From Viridibacillus sp050279675 (GTDB taxonomy: Bacteria > Bacillota > Bacilli > Bacillales_A > Planococcaceae): 54,687 bases of DNA. Positions 51,270 through 54,687 of the stretch are shown here, piece by piece; positions within the stretch are counted from its first letter, which is position 1; the number at the start of each line of letters is the position of its first letter. Location: the NCBI RefSeq assembly GCF_050279675.1, contig NZ_JBNNUK010000022.1:1-54687 (forward strand). Reading direction: 5' to 3'. The notes under the pieces were generated by a model. It saw only the letters and a program-made list of their open reading frames with translations. It did not search any database and was not told the DNA's origin. The translations under genes and the position numbers were made by a program.

Positions 51270-52269
51270 AGGATTTTCCCTCCTGCAGATTCAGCATAAG
51301 CTGCTCCATCATCAGCGTTCGGTTCATGTTGCGCTGTAATTGCTGACGAGCTTGTAATATCGCTTGTAACTGCGTCGATAAACGAGCATATGTCGTCTGC
51401 AATGCAACTTTCTTCCAGTACGATAACCAATCTGGATACGTACACACTGCTTCGGGATTTGCTTTAATCGCAACAATGTCACGAAATGCAAATAGCAGTA
51501 AATCTAATGCCAACTCCATTTGCTCTTTCTCTTTAAATAGTGGCAGCCAATCTTCATGTACTGATAACATAGATTCATGCACATTAGTAAAGGTTGCTTC
51601 AACCAATTTTAACACTGTTTTTCGGGCCTGCGCAAACTCATCATCTTTTGATAGAGAAAAAGCTTCCTCTAAATCGCTTGTCACCATGCTAACCGTAGCA
51701 GCCATTGAAACAGTAATTCCCTCTGCTACAAGCTCTTTAATCATAGCGTCTTTCGATATTCCTTGAAACTTTATATGCTGGCAACGCGAACGAATAGTCG
51801 ACAACATAGCATTAATATTATCTGTAATGAAGATTGCTGTCACAATACCTTCAGGCTCTTCAAGAAATTTTAATAATTTATTGGCAGATTGCGGATTTAG
51901 ACGGTCGGCCTCATGAACGACATATACTTTTCGCCCTGCTTCTAAGCCTGTCTTATTCATTTCATGTAACAAAGCCTCGATGGTCGCCACTTTAATAAAT
52001 TGACCATCCGGGTATATTTGGTGGAAATTTGGGTGATTTCCTGATTTTATACGCTGACAATTTCGACATGTTTCACATGGAACATTTTTCCGAGGTTCCT
52101 CACAAAACATTAATTGCACAAAGAAATGCATTATAACTTCCGTTCCAGAGCCTTTTCCACCTTCAAATATGTAAGCATGACCCAGTCTTTTTTTATCGAA
52201 AATTGTTTGGAGCTGCTTCATCACTACAGGTTGTAATTTAAGTAGCTCTTCAGCTGTCTGCACCATCAT
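51262..52269 (-). CDS. holB: DNA polymerase III subunit delta'
   Basis: HolB is part of the clamp loader. The 335-residue product has the AAA+ fold and the zinc module C-X8-C-X2-C-X2-C around CETCRNC, but a degenerate Walker A (GGKGSGTEV), as is normal for delta', which does not bind ATP. SRCQ is the sensor arginine motif. It follows yaaR after a terminator. Confidence 0.94.
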   Translation of the reverse strand: MMVQTAEELLKLQPVVMKQLQTIFDKKRLGHAYIFEGGKGSGTEVIMHFFVQLMFCEEPRKNVPCETCRNCQRIKSGNHPNFHQIYPDGQFIKVATIEALLHEMNKTGLEAGRKVYVVHEADRLNPQSANKLLKFLEEPEGIVTAIFITDNINAMLSTIRSRCQHIKFQGISKDAMIKELVAEGITVSMAATVSMVTSDLEEAFSLSKDDEFAQARKTVLKLVEATFTNVHESMLSVHEDWLPLFKEKEQMELALDLLLFAFRDIVAIKANPEAVCTYPDWLSYWKKVALQTTYARLSTQLQAILQARQQLQRNMNRTLMMEQLMLNLQEGKSFV

Positions 52270-52289
52270 TCATCACCTTTTCATTGTTT

Positions 52290-52328
52290 GAAAAAATCCC
52301 GTGCTCCGGGGTTCCGAAAGGCACGGGG
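52290..52328 (-). terminator. yaaR terminator
   Basis: CCCGTGC and GCACGGG form a stem followed by GGGAUUUUUUC on the minus strand, starting just past the yaaR stop. It may attenuate transcription into holB. Confidence 0.7.
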
Positions 52329-52333
52329 TTCAA

Positions 52334-52771
52334 TTACGTATATAAGTTGATTAACAACCCTTTAATTTCGCCTATTTTACTTAATAAGTCAACGGAGTCT
52401 TTCTCCTGGTCTAAAATGTCCTCTGTCAATTCGATAAGCTTTTCATCAATTGTTGATACAACCTTCAATCGTCGACCTTCACCAAAACGATTCCATGTAT
52501 GCGATTGTTTAAGCTCCATACCATAATCAACTGCCTCTTTTAAGAAGCGTTTTACAAGCATTTTAAATTTAGCTAAGTCACGTAAATTACGAGATTTGGC
52601 AATGCGATCGCCAGCTGTTGAAATATCACCTAATAGTCTTGTTAATTGCTCTGTTTGTAATCGCTGCCCTTGCTTCACTACTACATCACCAAAACGTGTT
52701 ACGGGTTGATGATTTTGTAGCGGCTGACGTGATTGATCTAAGCCAGTTCGTAAGTCTTGATTAATTTTCAA
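52334..52771 (-). CDS. yaaR: YaaR family protein (DUF327)
   Basis: A 145-residue, mostly helical, charged protein matching YaaR (DUF327). The conserved middle is FKMLVKRFLKEAVDYGMELKQS and the C-terminus repeats acidic-hydrophobic helices. No function is established. It lies between darA and holB as in B. subtilis. Confidence 0.9.
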   Translation of the reverse strand: MKINQDLRTGLDQSRQPLQNHQPVTRFGDVVVKQGQRLQTEQLTRLLGDISTAGDRIAKSRNLRDLAKFKMLVKRFLKEAVDYGMELKQSHTWNRFGEGRRLKVVSTIDEKLIELTEDILDQEKDSVDLLSKIGEIKGLLINLYT

Positions 52772-52790
52772 CTACCAGTCGCCTCCATTA

Positions 52791-53120
52791 TTAGAAATGG
52801 TGGAACTGTTCAATCGGTAATACGAAAACCGTAGCTCCCCCAACTTCAACTTCTACAGGATAAGGAATATATGAATCTGCATTCCCACCCATCGGTGATA
52901 TTGGTGCTACCATTTGTTCACGAGCACGACAATTATCACGAATGATATCTAAAGCTTTTGGAACCAATGAATCTTCAGTACCTATAAGGAATGTTGTATT
53001 TCCTGAGCGTAGGAATCCTCCAGTACTTGCCAATTTTGTTGCACGAAACTCATTTTTCGTCAAAGCGTTTGAAAGACGGTTACTATCCTGATCTTGTACA
53101 ACTGCTACAACTAATTTCAT
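52791..53120 (-). CDS. darA: c-di-AMP-binding PII-like protein DarA (YaaQ)
   Basis: DarA is a trimeric PII-like receptor of cyclic di-AMP; its target is unknown. The 109-residue product has MKLVVAVVQDQDSNRL, the nucleotide-contacting STGGFLRSGNTTFLIG, SPMGGNADSYIPYPVEVEVGG and the FHHF ending. I chose the ATG at 53120; a GTG two codons upstream overlaps the GGGTGAG ribosome site. It follows tmk as in Bacillus. Confidence 0.95.
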   Translation of the reverse strand: MKLVVAVVQDQDSNRLSNALTKNEFRATKLASTGGFLRSGNTTFLIGTEDSLVPKALDIIRDNCRAREQMVAPISPMGGNADSYIPYPVEVEVGGATVFVLPIEQFHHF

Positions 53121-53192
53121 CGGCACTCACCCCTTAATTAAATAGGTTCTTTAAATAATTATAACACAAACAAGCTTATTTCTTCATTTTCT

Positions 53193-53819
53193 TTATAATT
53201 CATTTTTCAAAATTTCCCAAACACTTTCCACTACTTCATCTAAACTTTTACTTGCATCGACTATACGAAAACGTTTTGGATTTTGATCAGCTAATAATTT
53301 ATACGCTTCACAAACTTTTGTATGGAATGCTAAGCTCTCCACATCTAAACGGTTTATTTCACGTTCACTATGCGTATTAATTCGCGCAAGGCCAACCTCT
53401 GGCTCTAAATCAAATAATATCGTCAAATCAGGCATTCTATCGCCAATAGCAAACTCATTGATAGAACGCACCCCTTCCATTCCAAGACCTCTGGCATGTC
53501 CTTGATAAGCTAATGATGAGTCAATAAAGCGATCACATAAGACCGGGATACCTAAAGCTAAAGCTGGTTCAACCTTCTCCGCAAAATGCTGGCTGCGAGC
53601 AGCTGCATATAATAGAGCCTCTGTCCGTGCATCCATTGCTGTATGGGCAGGATTTAAAATAATATCGCGAATCTTTTCAGCTATTTCGTTGCCCCCTGGT
53701 TCACGTGTTGCAACGAACTTCTTGCCCTCCCTTTGTAGCCTTTCAACAACCATTTTCAAAACCGTAGTTTTCCCTGCTCCCTCTGGTCCTTCAATTGTTA
53801 TAAATAAATTTTTCTTCAT
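53193..53819 (-). CDS. tmk: Thymidylate kinase
   Basis: Tmk phosphorylates dTMP to dTDP. The 208-residue enzyme has the P-loop GPEGAGKTT (11-19), ATREPGGNE, the DRFIDSSLAYQG motif and a normal LID region. GGAGGAA lies 9 bases before the ATG. It is the first intact gene on the right; the genes that precede it in B. subtilis are not in the window. Confidence 0.96.
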   Translation of the reverse strand: MKKNLFITIEGPEGAGKTTVLKMVVERLQREGKKFVATREPGGNEIAEKIRDIILNPAHTAMDARTEALLYAAARSQHFAEKVEPALALGIPVLCDRFIDSSLAYQGHARGLGMEGVRSINEFAIGDRMPDLTILFDLEPEVGLARINTHSEREINRLDVESLAFHTKVCEAYKLLADQNPKRFRIVDASKSLDEVVESVWEILKNEL

Positions 53820-54150
53820 TATTATATATTCCTCCGATAACGGATTAGTTTCGATTAATTTCGATTTACTCTATTATACAATATCTATTCTTAAAACCAG
53901 TCACTCATGCGTAATTTCATAAATCAAACAGTCCATAATGCAACGGGTTATTTAATGATTAAAATATTTTAATTAGCTTCTATATATAATGTATTAAAAC
54001 AATCAATAATAGCACTCAAATAAAATAGGCATAATTACTAATCTTTTTCGATAAAGAACATGCGCCTCCCTACCAAATTGTACATATAACACCACTTTAT
54101 TATATTCGGTTTTTTAGACTCCATGGTTCTAATTGAAATGTTTCAAACAA

Positions 54151-54190
54151 ACAAAAAAGCCTTAAGCCAATTTTAAATTGACTTAAAGCT
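54151..54190 (-). terminator. Terminator after the decayed ORF
   Basis: AGCTTTAAGTCAATTT and AATTGGCTTAAGGCT pair with two mismatches around a very short loop; UUUUUUG follows on the minus strand. With no intact gene to its right until the window edge, it probably belonged to the decayed gene. Confidence 0.7.
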
Positions 54191-54354
54191 ACTATTTTAG
54201 CATATCATTGAACGAGCTAGCCCATCTACAAGAACGAATTACCTTTTCATACCTTTTGCTGATTTACTTACAATATATAATACCAAATCTGTTATCCTTT
54301 TTCATCCTGTAATCTTTTCTGCAAAACTAGGGGATTGAAAACTTATTCTAAATC

Positions 54355-54577
54355 TTACTTAACTTCAATGTTTCTATTTTTGGCTAAGTAATCAATTTCA
54401 TTTTTTACAAGTAGAGTATCTATATATTCTTACATATTACAATTATCAAAATACCATCTAAATGAACTTCCTGAGTTATCTGTTTGAGTCTCTATTGATC
54501 CAACTGATTTAGTTAGACAAAGGTCCCCCGATTGGATAAACAGGAGAAGTAACTACAGACAAGCTCATTTTCACCAT
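54355..54577 (-). pseudogene. Decayed ORF of unknown family
   Basis: From an ATG at 54577 a frame reads MVKMSLSVVTSPVYPIGG and soon meets a stop. A one-base shift opens a second frame with protein-like composition (SVGSIETQTDNSGSSFRWYF), one in-frame TAA, and then EYIDTLLVKNEIDYLAKN before the final stop at 54355. A terminator follows. The pattern suggests a small gene that has lost its frame. I recognise no family, and there is no clear ribosome site. Confidence 0.4.
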
Positions 54578-54643
54578 AAAAATTTAAGATTACTAAGACT
54601 ATTGTATAAAGTATATTTGATGTATTATATTTTTCAAAATCAA

Positions 54644-54678
54644 TAAAAAAGCACAACTGATTAAATCAGCTGTGCTTT
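54644..54678 (-). terminator. Terminator of a gene beyond the right edge
   Basis: GCACAACTGATT (54651-54662) pairs with AATCAGCTGTGC (54664-54675) with one mismatch; UUUUUUAUU follows on the minus strand. It must close a minus-strand gene located past the window end. Confidence 0.85.
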
Positions 54679-54687
54679 AGTGTGCCT

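Larger units (their letters stand above)
53820..54687. other. Region right of tmk without an intact gene
   Basis: About 870 bp, very A/T-rich. It contains a decayed ORF (54355-54577) and two minus-strand terminators. Bases 53890-54150 hold no frame of note. The tmk promoter should lie within the first 100 bases, but I cannot point to clear hexamers. Confidence 0.6.

Noticed and set aside
1..54687. CRISPR array, prophage, insertion sequence, toxin-antitoxin or defence system
   Set aside because: No regularly spaced repeats, transposase or integrase, and no restriction, toxin or defence gene. The window is conserved chromosomal backbone.

Overview
The window is about 55 kb of low-GC chromosome from an endospore-forming Firmicute (Bacillales). 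It matches the well-known Bacillus subtilis segment from tmk to lysS near the replication origin, shown here in reverse, so nearly every gene is on the minus strand. Spore genes (spoIIE, spoVT, spoVG, fin, yabP/yabQ, an alpha/beta-type SASP), the gene order, and the lack of yabG, yabS, yabT and a prsA-like gene suggest the Lysinibacillus/Solibacillus group (Planococcaceae/Caryophanaceae). That placement is inference; no marker settles the genus. Base 1 falls at the 5' end of a 16S rRNA gene, so the window probably starts at an rRNA operon.

Layout, left to right. 1-577: rRNA leader with three tandem promoters. 578-7909: lysS, a 5'-truncated dusB, yazB, and the folate operon (folK, folB, folP, pabC, pabA, pabB) with overlapping ends. 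8084-17727: cysK, hslO, coaX, ftsH, hpt, tilS, spoIIE. 17911-18095: tRNA-Met and tRNA-Glu on the plus strand. 18339-24000: yabR, divIC, yabQ, yabP, rqcP, yabN/mazG, yabM. 24238-24567: an unrecognised plus-strand gene. 24611-29750: spoVT, mfd, fin, pth. 29901-34174: a complete dltXABCD operon. 34406-41318: rplY (with an internal stop), prs, glmU, spoVG, ridA, purR, ispE, sspF-type SASP, veg. 41477-47356: rsmA, rnmV, a yabE-like 3D-domain protein, tatD, metG. 47708-47986: abrB on the plus strand. 48132-53819: rsmI, yazA, trmN, yabA, ricT, holB, yaaR, darA, tmk. 53820-54687: no intact gene; a decayed ORF and two terminators.

Most genes are housekeeping (translation, folate, purine, cell wall precursor and replication functions) interleaved with sporulation genes. 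Legible promoters fit this: sigma-A types for rRNA, veg, glmU, abrB and the tRNAs; sigma-H for spoVG; sigma-E for yabP; sigma-F for fin; sigma-G for spoVT and the SASP; a 21-bp-spaced Spo0A-type promoter for spoIIE; and an ECF-type promoter for the dlt operon.

I found no wholly new system. The points most worth a second look are two damaged conserved genes (dusB lacking its FMN-binding N-terminus; rplY with an in-frame TGA), the dlt operon lodged between pth and rplY with its own ECF-type promoter and a tiny dltX, a second pair of Spo0A boxes far upstream of abrB, an SH3-for-G5 domain change in the YabE-like protein, a tRNA pair facing against its neighbours, an orphan gene beside spoVT, and a decayed ORF right of tmk.
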